DNA of 64,000 nucleotides, taken from the NCBI GenBank assembly GCA_044507625.1, contig JBIQJE010000008.1:1-64000 (forward strand). The letters are read 5' to 3'. The notes under the pieces are model-generated. The model had not been told where the DNA came from. It worked only from the letters and a program-made list of their open reading frames with translations, and searched no databases. The position numbers were made by a program, and so were the translations under genes. Shown piece by piece: positions 30,914-39,825 of the stretch. The stretch comes from Hyphomicrobium_A sp044507625. Lineage in GTDB: Bacteria > Pseudomonadota > Alphaproteobacteria > Rhizobiales > Hyphomicrobiaceae. Within the stretch, counting starts at the first letter, position 1; every line of letters starts with the position of its first letter.

Positions 30914-31495
30914 ATGTCGTTTTGGCTATGGATCGTTGCTCTGGGCGCTGGAACGGCGGCCGTCTCCTGGGCGGCCCAGTGGGGGCAAGAGACGCATATG
31001 GCAGTTACCGCAGCGGTCTGCCTCGTCTTCACGGTTTTGGCAATTTTCGAGCGCTGGCGGCGGGTGAGCGCCGGGGGCTGCGAGGCGGCCGTCGCCAGCA
31101 CCACATCCGGCGGGATGGCGCTGGTCTGGGCCTGGGCCGGCCTCAGCATGCTCTTCACCTATCAGCTCGTCCTGAGCTGGCACGAGTGGTGGCAGTATGT
31201 GCTCGCGGGCGTCGGCGTCGCGGCACTGTGCCTCGCCTTTGCATCGATGATGGCGAAGGATGCGGCGGCCGGACGCACCGATGAGACGCTGCTGAAGATC
31301 GCCCGCTACCTCACCATCGGCCAGCTCGCCGGCATGGTGATCGCCATGGCGGGGATGGTCATCGACAACAAGATGCCGCGCAACCCGGCCGAGCCCGACT
31401 GGGCCGCGAACGCGATCTTCTTCTTCGGCGCGGCCGCGCTTGCGCTCATCAGCGCTTACGCGCTTTGGGGGCAGGCGCCACGGCGCGCCTCATAA
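30914..31495 (+). CDS. Hypothetical membrane protein, paralogue of its downstream neighbour
   Basis: The 193-residue protein has about five to six hydrophobic segments (starting MSFWLWIVALGAGTAAVSW). The central motif SWHEWWQYVLAG and the late segment DWAANAIFFFGAAALALISAYAL recur in the next gene, showing the two arose by duplication. I do not recognise the family. Two ATGs lie side by side at 30911 and 30914; the GGGGGG run upstream fits the second better. The two genes are 21 bp apart and must be co-transcribed. Confidence 0.75.
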   Translation: MSFWLWIVALGAGTAAVSWAAQWGQETHMAVTAAVCLVFTVLAIFERWRRVSAGGCEAAVASTTSGGMALVWAWAGLSMLFTYQLVLSWHEWWQYVLAGVGVAALCLAFASMMAKDAAAGRTDETLLKIARYLTIGQLAGMVIAMAGMVIDNKMPRNPAEPDWAANAIFFFGAAALALISAYALWGQAPRRAS

Positions 31496-31516
31496 CTCTC
31501 ACCAAAGGAACGCCGC

Positions 31517-32149
31517 ATGCCCGGCACACACGCGAACCGAATGCTCGCCGCCGCCGCGATTGCAGGCATCGCCAGCATTCCAGTCGCCGTCGCAGCGGCG
31601 GGTCAGCGATCGGCGCCGCTGATGGCGCTCGCGGTCGGATTTTTTGCCGTGGCGATCATCATCGCCCTGCTCGGCACAAACCTCCCGCTGCAACGGAACG
31701 CTCGTGCCGATCTCGACAGCGCAGGGCGGGTGTGGGGCTGGGGCAATTCGCTGCTCGCAACGCTCGCCTACGGCTGGGGCGCCGCTGCGATGCTGGCGGT
31801 GTATGGCCTCAGCGCGCTGTCCTGGCGGCACTGGTGGCAGTACGGCGCCGGCATGATCCTGTTCGCGACGCTGGCTTATTTTTGCGCCCGCTACGCGCTT
31901 GGCGACCGCCGCATGCAGCCGACACGGGCAGGACTCCGGATGCTCGCGGCGATGACCTTCGCGCAGGCGGCATTCGTTATCGGCGGGCTTGCCTATCTGA
32001 TCGGGTCGGGCGCACTCGACACGCAGAAAGACGACTGGGCCGCCAACCACATCTTTCTGACGGGCGGCATCATCCTAGCGCTCATCTCGACCGTCTCGCT
32101 GCTGACCTACGGGAAGCTCGCGGCACGGTCCGCGACGCCGGTGACGTGA
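31517..32149 (+). CDS. Hypothetical membrane protein, second member of a tandem paralogous pair
   Basis: The 210-residue protein has about six hydrophobic segments. SWRHWWQYGAGM and DWAANHIFLTGGIILALIS align with SWHEWWQY and DWAANAIFFFG of the upstream protein; the Trp-rich WWQY and DWAAN motifs are the shared core. No cofactor ligands or transport motif are evident. Function is unknown. It is convergent with mutM, whose stop is only 29 bp away. Confidence 0.75.
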   Translation: MPGTHANRMLAAAAIAGIASIPVAVAAAGQRSAPLMALAVGFFAVAIIIALLGTNLPLQRNARADLDSAGRVWGWGNSLLATLAYGWGAAAMLAVYGLSALSWRHWWQYGAGMILFATLAYFCARYALGDRRMQPTRAGLRMLAAMTFAQAAFVIGGLAYLIGSGALDTQKDDWAANHIFLTGGIILALISTVSLLTYGKLAARSATPVT

Positions 32150-32178
32150 CGATCGCGGCTGCCTGAGGTCGACGGGCA

Positions 32179-33036
32179 TCAGCGCTGACAGCGCGGGCAA
32201 TAGAACGTCGAACGGCCGCCTTGCACGATGCGCTGCACCGTGCCGCCGCATCCCTTATGCAGACAGGCCTTACCCTCGCGGCCGTAGACGCAGAAGCGAT
32301 GCTGGAACGAGCCGATCTGGCCGTCGGCATGGCGGTAGTCGCGCATCGACGAGCCACCGGCGCCAATCGCATCTTCGAGGACCTCTCGCACCGCGCGCAC
32401 CAGCGCCTCGGCGCGCGCGTTCGGCTTACCCTTCGATGTGGCGATGGTGGCCGCGCCGCGGGTAGGAGATAGCCGCGCGCGGTACAATGCCTCGCAAACG
32501 TAGATGTTGCCGAGGCCCGCAATGATGCGCTGATCGGAGAGGAACGCCTTGAGGTCGGTGCGTTTTCCCTGCGCGCGGCGCGCAAGATAAGCGGCGTCAA
32601 GCTCCTCGCCCAGCGGCTCGACGCCGAGATGGCGCAGCAGCGGATGCGTTGCTTCCTCGCCGGGCGGAATGAGCACCATAAAGCCGAAGCGGCGCGGATC
32701 CTCGTAGCTGACGACGGGGCCGCCGCGCATGTGAAACACCACGTGCTCGTGCGGCTTCGCGCCGCCGCGCTCGCCGTTAACACTTTTGTGCACGGTGAAG
32801 CAGCCGGTCATGCCGAGATGCATCAGCAGCAGCTGCCCGTCCGACAGGTGCGCGAGCAGGTATTTGCCGCGGCGCTCGAGCCGCTCGACCTTGCGACCGG
32901 CGAGGCGGGCCGGAAAGCTCTCCGGCAAGGGAAAGCGCAAATCCGGGCGGCGTTGCTCCACGCGGGCGAACGCGCGGCCGACGAGCGCCGGTTCGAGGCC
33001 ACGCCGCACGATCTCGACTTCGGGCAACTCGGGCAT
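32179..33036 (-). CDS. mutM: Formamidopyrimidine-DNA glycosylase (MutM/Fpg)
   Basis: The 285-residue glycosylase begins MPELPEVE, with P2 as the catalytic amine and E3, and contains GRGKYLL-type Lys loop (RRGKYLLAHL), the helix-two-turn-helix (GLGNIYVCEALYRARLSP) and the C-terminal zinc finger with CVYGREGKACLHKGC and FYCPRCQR. It removes 8-oxoguanine and nicks abasic sites. The start is fixed because Pro2 must follow Met1. It is divergent from ubiE, 75 bp away. Confidence 0.97.
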   Translation of the reverse strand: MPELPEVEIVRRGLEPALVGRAFARVEQRRPDLRFPLPESFPARLAGRKVERLERRGKYLLAHLSDGQLLLMHLGMTGCFTVHKSVNGERGGAKPHEHVVFHMRGGPVVSYEDPRRFGFMVLIPPGEEATHPLLRHLGVEPLGEELDAAYLARRAQGKRTDLKAFLSDQRIIAGLGNIYVCEALYRARLSPTRGAATIATSKGKPNARAEALVRAVREVLEDAIGAGGSSMRDYRHADGQIGSFQHRFCVYGREGKACLHKGCGGTVQRIVQGGRSTFYCPRCQR

Positions 33037-33111
33037 ATCGGGCTTTTTCGTATGATTGGCCGCAGTCGGGGGAGCATAGCGCGCGGCCTCCGGCTTAGCT
33101 ATGCTCGCCCC

Positions 33112-33882
33112 ATGAGCGATGCATCTTCCTCCGATACCTCCAGGACGTTCGGCTTCCGCAGTGTGGAGGCCGACGAACGCCAGGGCCTCGTCAACCGCGT
33201 GTTTGCCACCGTGGCGGACCGCTACGACCTGATGAACGACCTGATGTCGGGCGGTCTGCACCGGCTCTGGAAGAACGATCTCATCGCGCAGCTCAACCCG
33301 CCAAAGGCGGATACGCCCTTCCGGCTGCTGGATGTCGCCGGGGGCACAGGGGATGTCTCACTGCGCTATGCGCGGCAAAGCGGCGCCGGTTCCACGGCCG
33401 TGCTGTGCGACATCAGCCCGGAGATGATTGCCGTCGGCCGCCGGCGCGTCGCGGAGGCGGATCTCGAGAGCCGTATCGAGTTCGTGGAAGGCAATGCCGA
33501 GGCGCTGCCGTTCGAGGACGGCTCGTTCGATGCGTATACGATCGCCTTCGGCATCCGCAACGTGACGCACATCGACCGTGCGCTCGCCGAAGCATTCCGC
33601 GTGCTGAAAATCGGCGGCCGCTTCCTGTGCCTGGAATTTTCAGAAGTGCAGGTGCCCATCCTCGACCGGATTTACGATTTCCATTCCTTCGAGGTCATTC
33701 CGCGCATTGGCCAATCGATTGCGGGGGACGCGGCGTCCTACCGCTACCTCGTGGAGAGCATCCGCAAGTTCCCCAACCAGGAGCGCTTCGCGGCGATGAT
33801 TCGCACGGCGGGGTTTGCGCGCGTCACGCACCGCAATCTCACGGGCGGTGTCGCAGCCATCCACTCGGGCTGGAAGATCTGA
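33112..33882 (+). CDS. ubiE: Ubiquinone/menaquinone biosynthesis methyltransferase UbiE
   Basis: The 256-residue SAM-dependent methyltransferase has VANRYDLMNDLMS-like start (ATVADRYDLMNDLMSGG), SAM motif I LLDVAGGTGDVSLR, the UbiE motif AFGIRNVTHIDRALAEAFRVL, and the ending LTGGVAAIHSGWKI. It methylates the quinone ring precursor on carbon. The ATG at 33112 follows the family N-terminus after a short leader. The usual partner ubiB is not next to it. Confidence 0.96.
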   Translation: MSDASSSDTSRTFGFRSVEADERQGLVNRVFATVADRYDLMNDLMSGGLHRLWKNDLIAQLNPPKADTPFRLLDVAGGTGDVSLRYARQSGAGSTAVLCDISPEMIAVGRRRVAEADLESRIEFVEGNAEALPFEDGSFDAYTIAFGIRNVTHIDRALAEAFRVLKIGGRFLCLEFSEVQVPILDRIYDFHSFEVIPRIGQSIAGDAASYRYLVESIRKFPNQERFAAMIRTAGFARVTHRNLTGGVAAIHSGWKI

Positions 33883-34049
33883 TCACGCTGCACGCGCCGG
33901 CCTCACATCCTCAGGCATCGGCAGGCTCGGCCACTGAGTTTCTCTGTGGATCAGCGACGTTGATCCAGTGAAAACACACCTATCCGGGGTGTGACAGGTC
34001 TCGTTTCCTGCCTACCGTCGTCAGCGACCGAGGGGCTTGGGGGCAGACG

Positions 34050-35285
34050 ATGCAGTGGCTAGCTGAATATCCGATCGCGACTGCGTCTTCGGTGGTTTTC
34101 TATGCGTTCCTGGCTTTGCTGGCCTTCGCGCCGACGCGCGCGTTCCTCGCGCCGTACTTCGTGCACCCGGTTCCGCCGCACCAGAAATACCTGCAAGGCT
34201 TCGATACGATCCGCGGCTTTGCCGCGTGTCTCGTCGCGCTCGGCCATTGCTCGTGGGCGACGTATCCTGTTTTTGCAGAGTCGCAGAGGATCATCCCCAT
34301 CATAGGCTTCGCCGTGAAGGCCGTGCCGATCTTTGCGGTTCTCAGCGGGTTTCTCATCTATCGCTCGGCACTGTCCATCGCCTCGCTCGCAGATCTGCGC
34401 GCCTACGTGGTGCGCCGCTTCTTCCGCATCTATCCGGTGTATCTCGCCGCGGTGCTCGCGTGCTTCGTCATCGGTCAATACGTCGCCAGCAACCAGCACA
34501 CCGGCTTTGCATTCTTCATGGCCGACCTGTTCATGTTCAACGTGGTCAGCTGGCCAGCTTATGCGAACCCACCCGCCTGGAGCCTCTACATCGAGGTGGC
34601 GTTCTACGCCTTCATGCCGCTGGCTCTAATCACGGTTGGTCAGCGGCGCATGCTGCTCGTCGCTTCCCTCGCCATCGCGGCGATGGTGCTGGCCGACCAT
34701 CCGAGCCGCGTGTTCGTGCTGTGGCGCTATTTCATGTTCGGGATCGTCGCATCGGAGCTTTCCCCGCGCATCACGCGTTGGGCGCCGGCGATTTTCGTGG
34801 CGGGCGTCATCATGCTTGCCGTCGATTTCCTCGGTCCCCGCGGAGACTGGGTTGCGATGCTCGGTATCGGACAGCCGCATCAGGACCATTCCACCATTGC
34901 GCTCGGCGTGTCCGTCGCCATGATCCTGATGTCGCTGCCGCATCTGCCGAAGATCGGCGCGATGCTCAATCTGCTGCCGTTACGGATCATCGGGGTTATT
35001 TCGTATAGCGTCTATCTCACGCACTTCTTCTACATTCGCGCGAGCTTCCCGCTCATCGACCGCTTCACGGAGGCCGGCACAAAGCCGGTTTACGAGACGC
35101 TTGCCGCCATGGCGCAGGCACCGTCGTGGTATCTGCCGTTCGTGTTCTTTCCCGGCATCCTCACCTGGGGCGCGGTGTGCTTCCTCCTCGTGGAAAAGCC
35201 CGGCATGCAGCTCGGGCAGTATTTGCTGAAGCCTTCGCATCCGGTCGCGCGCAAAGAAGGCATCCGCCTGCAGCCGGCCGAATAG
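34050..35285 (+). CDS. Acyltransferase 3 family (OafA-like) membrane protein
   Basis: The 411-residue protein has about ten membrane segments and the acyltransferase-3 signature: LQGFDTIRGFAACLVALGHC near residue 50 with its RGxA and His, the RRFFRIYPVYL loop, and PPAWSLYIEVAFYAFMPL. Such enzymes O-acylate surface polysaccharides or other extracellular groups using cytoplasmic acyl donors. The start ATG follows a GGGG-rich stretch. The next gene on the same strand is methyltransferase-like, so both may modify cell-surface glycans (inference). Confidence 0.88.
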   Translation: MQWLAEYPIATASSVVFYAFLALLAFAPTRAFLAPYFVHPVPPHQKYLQGFDTIRGFAACLVALGHCSWATYPVFAESQRIIPIIGFAVKAVPIFAVLSGFLIYRSALSIASLADLRAYVVRRFFRIYPVYLAAVLACFVIGQYVASNQHTGFAFFMADLFMFNVVSWPAYANPPAWSLYIEVAFYAFMPLALITVGQRRMLLVASLAIAAMVLADHPSRVFVLWRYFMFGIVASELSPRITRWAPAIFVAGVIMLAVDFLGPRGDWVAMLGIGQPHQDHSTIALGVSVAMILMSLPHLPKIGAMLNLLPLRIIGVISYSVYLTHFFYIRASFPLIDRFTEAGTKPVYETLAAMAQAPSWYLPFVFFPGILTWGAVCFLLVEKPGMQLGQYLLKPSHPVARKEGIRLQPAE

Positions 35286-35434
35286 CGCTGCCAATATCGT
35301 GACAACCGGCGGTCGCAACCTCGGGTTGATCGACCTCGTATCCCGAGCCGTCGCTGCGTCGGCTGCGGCTATCTCATTGCAGTCGACGCCGTTATGGTGC
35401 CCTCCCAATCAGACCTGCTCCGGGGGATTTGCGC

Positions 35435-36418
35435 GTGGGAATTAGCATTCTGAATGCTGCGATGATTTTGAACGAGCACAAGTACCGTCCGATCACGGGA
35501 ACGGTGCTGACGATCGGCCGGCAGTCCGTCGGCCTCACCGCGGAAACAACCGACATCCTCCTGCAGCGGATGGGTGTGCCGAAGCGCGACGTCCAATATC
35601 AAGTTGACGAGCAAACCATAGGCGTTTCCCGCGCGCTGCCGTACATCACGCAGGAGTCGTTCTTCGCTGCCTTTACCGACGCGAAAGTCGCTTCACTCGA
35701 CGTCAGCGCCTACGAGAATGCCGACGTCGTTTGCGATATGCAGGGCGCGATCCCGGAGCAGTATCTGGGCTACGCGGATTTCATCTATAACGGCAGCTGC
35801 CTGGACAACATCTTCGATGCGGCAGCAGCGCTTCGGAACATGACGCTGCTGGCGAAGCCCGATGGCCGCATTTACAGCTTCGAGCAGGGCAACTCGCATC
35901 CAACGGCGTATTTGAAATACTCAGCTGACTGGTTCATGGACTATTACGCGCTCAACGAATTCGCGGACTGCAAGACCTACGTCGCCAATTCGCCGAACAC
36001 TCTGGGCACGCCGTTGATTCCGGGAACAGATGCGCAATCCTTCACGCTGCCGACGGCCAGTCCGCACGATCTCATCATCTACAATTACAATCCGTACGTC
36101 GTCCACGCGAGCGGCGATGGTTATGACTGCTCATCGGTGGAGCTGTTCTCGCGTTACGAGATCCATTGTATCGCGGAAAAGGCGGCATCCTCCACGCACG
36201 ACCGCAATCCGATCCAGAAGCATTACCGTGTGGACCGATGGCATAATAAGGTTTGCCTGAAGAGCGCCCGAAGATTCCGGGATTCTCCGCGTCCAAACTT
36301 CTCTAACGATGTCGACTTCGATGTTGCGTCGATTCCGCGTATCGACAGTTCCGACTACCCGCAGCAGATGCGTTGCGTCGCCGTGTTCCCGTCGGGCTAT
36401 CCGTCGGCCGATCAGTGA
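35435..36418 (+). CDS. Methyltransferase-like protein of unknown function
   Basis: The 327-residue protein starts at a GTG seven bases after GGGGGA; a TTG two codons upstream is less likely. The N-terminal GTVLTIGRQSVGLT resembles the start motif of class I SAM-methyltransferase-like proteins found near polysaccharide genes. NGSCLDNIFDAAAALRNM and LLAKPDGRIYSFEQGN would fit the post-motif helix and strand region. The classical SAM-binding GxGxG is not clear. The C-terminal 70 residues are basic and of a different composition. Codon use is slightly less GC-rich than its neighbours, hinting at transfer. Assignment is tentative. Confidence 0.6.
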   Translation: MGISILNAAMILNEHKYRPITGTVLTIGRQSVGLTAETTDILLQRMGVPKRDVQYQVDEQTIGVSRALPYITQESFFAAFTDAKVASLDVSAYENADVVCDMQGAIPEQYLGYADFIYNGSCLDNIFDAAAALRNMTLLAKPDGRIYSFEQGNSHPTAYLKYSADWFMDYYALNEFADCKTYVANSPNTLGTPLIPGTDAQSFTLPTASPHDLIIYNYNPYVVHASGDGYDCSSVELFSRYEIHCIAEKAASSTHDRNPIQKHYRVDRWHNKVCLKSARRFRDSPRPNFSNDVDFDVASIPRIDSSDYPQQMRCVAVFPSGYPSADQ

Positions 36419-36557
36419 AGCAATTCTCAGCGTCGCGTCGCACTGGTGAGCGCGGAAAAAGATTGTTGCCGGTGGCGAGGCCCTGCGTCGCCACCGATAC
36501 AGTTGCAGGCATTACGCCGCGCCATGCCGGGCGGCATCCGCCCCGTCGCAATATCCT

Positions 36558-38006
36558 CTAGCTGTAAATGCCGCCGGAGCCGGTCGAGCCCGAAGCGGTG
36601 CCGGGGAAATAGTTCGCTCCGCCACCGTTGGTGAAGACCACGGAGTTGTTGTCCGACAGGTAGCGCGCGCCGCTTGCGGAACCGACATAGCTGTTGCTGT
36701 TGGCTTCGATCTTGCCCAGGCGTGAAGCCTGCGCGAATGCCGTGTCGATCGTCGGCGTTCCCGTCAGTGTGACGGTTCTTCCCACGACCGTTATGTGCCC
36801 GCCCCACAGCGCCAGCATGTGCGCAGACGCCCTGCCGCTGATGGTGTAGTTGCCGATCGCCGTGATGCGCGCGTTGGCATCGGCGCGCATGTGATAGCCA
36901 CCCGGCGGCACAGGGCCGAAGTCGATTCCCTTTGCTTCTACCGTGGCTGCATTCTCGACAAAAATGGCGTTGCCCGATGTCACCGTGGTCAAACGCATGT
37001 CACTCAACACCCACTGCGACACGCCGGATCCAAAGAAGCAATTGTTGCCGGTCACCGAAATGATGGTGCTCGATCCGGCGCCTTCGATCGTCACCGTGCC
37101 CGCACCGGAGAGACGCTTCAGCCTGTTGGCTCCAGTGTATGTGCCGGTGCCCACGGAGATCGTCACATCGAAGACCGAAAGGTCTAGTCCGGCGACGGTG
37201 TCGATGGCCTTCTGGATGGTCGCAAATGCGCTGCCGGCGGAGAGACCGTTATTGCTGTCGCTGCCAGTGGTGCGGACATAGTAGGTGCGCGCGCCGGTGA
37301 GCGTGTCACGGCCGCTGCCGCCTCCGCCGCCGAGGCTCGTATTGGGAAACGAGACGACGCCGGTGGCGCGGTTGATGACAATGGCTTCTTTCCACGTCGC
37401 GCCATCGCCGCTCACCTTGAAATGGAAATCATCATCGCCCGCGAGGCCGAGCTCGGCACGTCCGGAAAAGCCCGTCTGATAGACGATGCTCGCCGTGTCG
37501 CCCGTGCCCGCCTTGTTGATCTTGAGGCGGTGATCGTCGCCATCGTGGCTCAGAAGCGTCGCGTCGGCCGCAACGGAGAGCCGGTTGGTGGCGTTGGCGT
37601 CCGCATTGATGCCCAATGTTTCGAAGCTGCCGTCCCCGCCTTCGCCACCGCCGCCACCGCCCTCACCGGTGGTGAGCGCGATCCAGGCGGTACCGCTCCA
37701 GACAACGGCGACGTTCTCGTCGGCGACCCAGGCGATCCAGCCCTCCTGCGGGGCATAAAACATCCATGCGCCGTCCTGATAGGCCGCGATCTTTCCAGTA
37801 TGGCCGGACCAGGCGCCGGTCGGTCCCGCCGCGATGATGTATCGCGCGCCTTCGGCAGGCGCTGAGGGCGGGGTTGAAAGTCCGCGGTCGAGCACGCTCA
37901 GCTGCACGATAGCATCGAGCGCGCGGATGGCCTCGTTATGGGTGACGTGCTTCTGGGATTGAGCCGCCATGATGTACGGCAGGCTGAGATTGGGTGTCGC
38001 GTCCAC
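36558..38006 (-). CDS. DUF2793 domain, tail-fibre-like protein with beta-helix C-terminus
   Basis: The 482-residue protein starts with a DUF2793 module (LPYIMAAQSQKHVTHNEAIRA cut here; residues about 5-115, with GARYIIAAGPTGAWSG and GWIAWVADENVAV). Poly-Gly linkers at about 115-125 and 225-232 separate a middle beta domain from a C-terminal beta-helix-like region (about 235-480) starting YYVRTTGSDSNNGLS and rich in T/S/V/G repeats. DUF2793 is usual in alphaproteobacterial prophage or gene-transfer-agent structural proteins. No other phage gene is near, so it is an orphan, perhaps a surface or glycan-binding protein. No signal peptide is seen. Confidence 0.8.
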   Translation of the reverse strand: MDATPNLSLPYIMAAQSQKHVTHNEAIRALDAIVQLSVLDRGLSTPPSAPAEGARYIIAAGPTGAWSGHTGKIAAYQDGAWMFYAPQEGWIAWVADENVAVVWSGTAWIALTTGEGGGGGGEGGDGSFETLGINADANATNRLSVAADATLLSHDGDDHRLKINKAGTGDTASIVYQTGFSGRAELGLAGDDDFHFKVSGDGATWKEAIVINRATGVVSFPNTSLGGGGGSGRDTLTGARTYYVRTTGSDSNNGLSAGSAFATIQKAIDTVAGLDLSVFDVTISVGTGTYTGANRLKRLSGAGTVTIEGAGSSTIISVTGNNCFFGSGVSQWVLSDMRLTTVTSGNAIFVENAATVEAKGIDFGPVPPGGYHMRADANARITAIGNYTISGRASAHMLALWGGHITVVGRTVTLTGTPTIDTAFAQASRLGKIEANSNSYVGSASGARYLSDNNSVVFTNGGGANYFPGTASGSTGSGGIYS

Positions 38007-38092
38007 GCGATCCTCGCAAGATCAGATTCGATGCGCGAGGATAGGCACGGCGGGAAGCGCCGGGGATAAGGCGAGCCCATTTGCAGATGAGG

Positions 38093-38776
38093 TTAGAGGT
38101 CGGTGACCGCGCCACCGGCTGCCGCGCGGATGGCGTCGATGTTCGCGGCATAGGCTTCGCGCGTGCCGCCCTTGAACACCGCCGAGCCCGCAACGAGCAC
38201 GTTTGCACCCGCAGCGGTGACGAGACCTGCCGTTTCCGGCGTGACGCCGCCATCGATCTCGATATCGATCGGGCGCGTGCCGACCATCGCCTTCACGCGG
38301 CGGATCTTCTCCACGACGGAAGGGATGAAGCTCTGGCCGCCGAAGCCGGGGTTCACCGTCATCAGCAGAACGAGGTCGATCCGGTCGAGCACGTACGCGA
38401 TCGCGTCCTCGTGGGTCGCAGGGTTGAGCGCAACACCCGCCTTCTTGCCCAGCGACTTGATCGTCTGGAGCGTGCGGTCGAGATGGGGTCCGGCCTCGGG
38501 ATGCACGGTAATGATGTCGGCGCCCGCATCGGCAAAGGCGGCGATAAAGGGATCGACGGGCGCGATCATCAGGTGCACGTCGAACACCTTATCCGAATGG
38601 GGACGCAGCGCCTTGATGACGGGCGGGCCGAAAGTGATGTTGGGCACGAAGTGGCCATCCATCACGTCGAGGTGGATCCAGTCGGCGCCCGCCGCCTCGA
38701 CGGTCTCGACTTCCTCGCGTAGCCGGCTGAAGTCGGCGGAAAGGATCGACGGCGCGATGGTCACGGGGCGGGGCAT
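38093..38776 (-). CDS. rpe: Ribulose-phosphate 3-epimerase
   Basis: The 227-residue TIM-barrel enzyme shows IAPSILSADFSRL, the metal-site HLDVMDGHFVPNITFGP, LLMTVNPGFGGQSFI and IEIDGGVTPETAG. It interconverts ribulose-5-phosphate and xylulose-5-phosphate. Two ATGs lie six bases apart; GAGGA sits six bases before the second (38776) and directly abuts the first (38782), so 38776 is chosen. It follows prk by 140 bp on the same strand, together with fbp forming a sugar-phosphate module. Confidence 0.96.
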   Translation of the reverse strand: MPRPVTIAPSILSADFSRLREEVETVEAAGADWIHLDVMDGHFVPNITFGPPVIKALRPHSDKVFDVHLMIAPVDPFIAAFADAGADIITVHPEAGPHLDRTLQTIKSLGKKAGVALNPATHEDAIAYVLDRIDLVLLMTVNPGFGGQSFIPSVVEKIRRVKAMVGTRPIDIEIDGGVTPETAGLVTAAGANVLVAGSAVFKGGTREAYAANIDAIRAAAGGAVTDL

Positions 38777-38916
38777 GGGCATTCCTCAACGGATCCTTCG
38801 ACGTGCTCTGCGTCTTCGCTTGGCAGAGCAAAGCCATCCTATAGCGGCGCCGGTCCCTCGCGTCCCGCCGGGGGACGGCTGTGGCGCAAAAAATGCTGCC
38901 GCAGGGGCACGGGGAC

Positions 38917-39789
38917 TTAGGCCCGGCGCCGGCGCTCCACGAGCTTCAGGATGTGGGGCGTCAGGATGAGCTGCATCGCAAGGTCGAGCTTGGCGCCGGG
39001 AATGACGATGGAGTTCGCGCGCGACATGAAGCTGCCGGGGATCATCGACAGGAGATACTGGAAATCGATGCCGCGCGGATCGCGGAACCGAATGACCACC
39101 ATCGACTCATCTTGCGTTGGAATCCAGCGGGCCACGAACGGGTTCGACGTATCCACGGTCGGCACGCGCTGGAAGTTGATATCGGTCTCGGTGAACTGCG
39201 GGCAGATATAATTCACGTAGTCCGGCATGCGGGTGAGGATGGCCTCGACCGCCTCGTCGTGGGAGTAACCGCGCGTGGACTTGTCGCGGATGAGCTTCTG
39301 AATCCACTCGAGGTTGATCACCGGCACGACGCCAATCTTCAAATCGGCGTGCTGGGCCACGTTGACCGACGGCGTTACGACAGCGCCATGCAGGCCCTCG
39401 TAGAAGAGGAGATCCGTGCCGCGGGGAAAGTCCTCCCACTCCGTGAAGGTGCCCACGGGGGCGCCGTGCAAGTCGGCCTCGTGCTGCTCGTGGATATAAT
39501 GGCGTGTGCGTCCGCGCCCGGTCTCGCCGTAGGTGCGGAACACCTCCTCCAGCTCCGCCAGCAGATTGGCTTCCTCGCCGAAGTGGCTGAAGTGCATATT
39601 TCCGCGGGCCCGCTCCGCCACGATGGCCTGCTCCATCTCCACGCGCCCATAGCGGTGGAAGGCGTCACCCTCGATGAACGCCGCGCTGATGTGCTCGCGG
39701 CGGAAAATGTTCTCGAAGGTCTGGCGCACGGAAGTTGTGCCGGCACCCGAGGAGCCTGTGACCGAGATGATGGGATGCTTGGCTGACAT
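38917..39789 (-). CDS. prk: Phosphoribulokinase
   Basis: The 290-residue kinase has P-loop GSSGAGTTSV (class I prokaryotic PRK type), IEGDAFHRYGR, HFGEEANLL, DLLFYEGLHGAV and the later SIVIPGAKLDLAMQLILTP. It phosphorylates ribulose-5-phosphate to ribulose-1,5-bisphosphate. It is 36 bp downstream of fbp and upstream of rpe. No RuBisCO gene exists in the window. In serine-cycle methylotrophs that lack RuBisCO, the PRK product is known as a signal for the regulator QscR, so a regulatory role is plausible here. Confidence 0.96.
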   Translation of the reverse strand: MSAKHPIISVTGSSGAGTTSVRQTFENIFRREHISAAFIEGDAFHRYGRVEMEQAIVAERARGNMHFSHFGEEANLLAELEEVFRTYGETGRGRTRHYIHEQHEADLHGAPVGTFTEWEDFPRGTDLLFYEGLHGAVVTPSVNVAQHADLKIGVVPVINLEWIQKLIRDKSTRGYSHDEAVEAILTRMPDYVNYICPQFTETDINFQRVPTVDTSNPFVARWIPTQDESMVVIRFRDPRGIDFQYLLSMIPGSFMSRANSIVIPGAKLDLAMQLILTPHILKLVERRRRA

Positions 39790-39825
39790 GGCGGTGTGGA
39801 GACTGCCTTATAATTATTTATCAAT

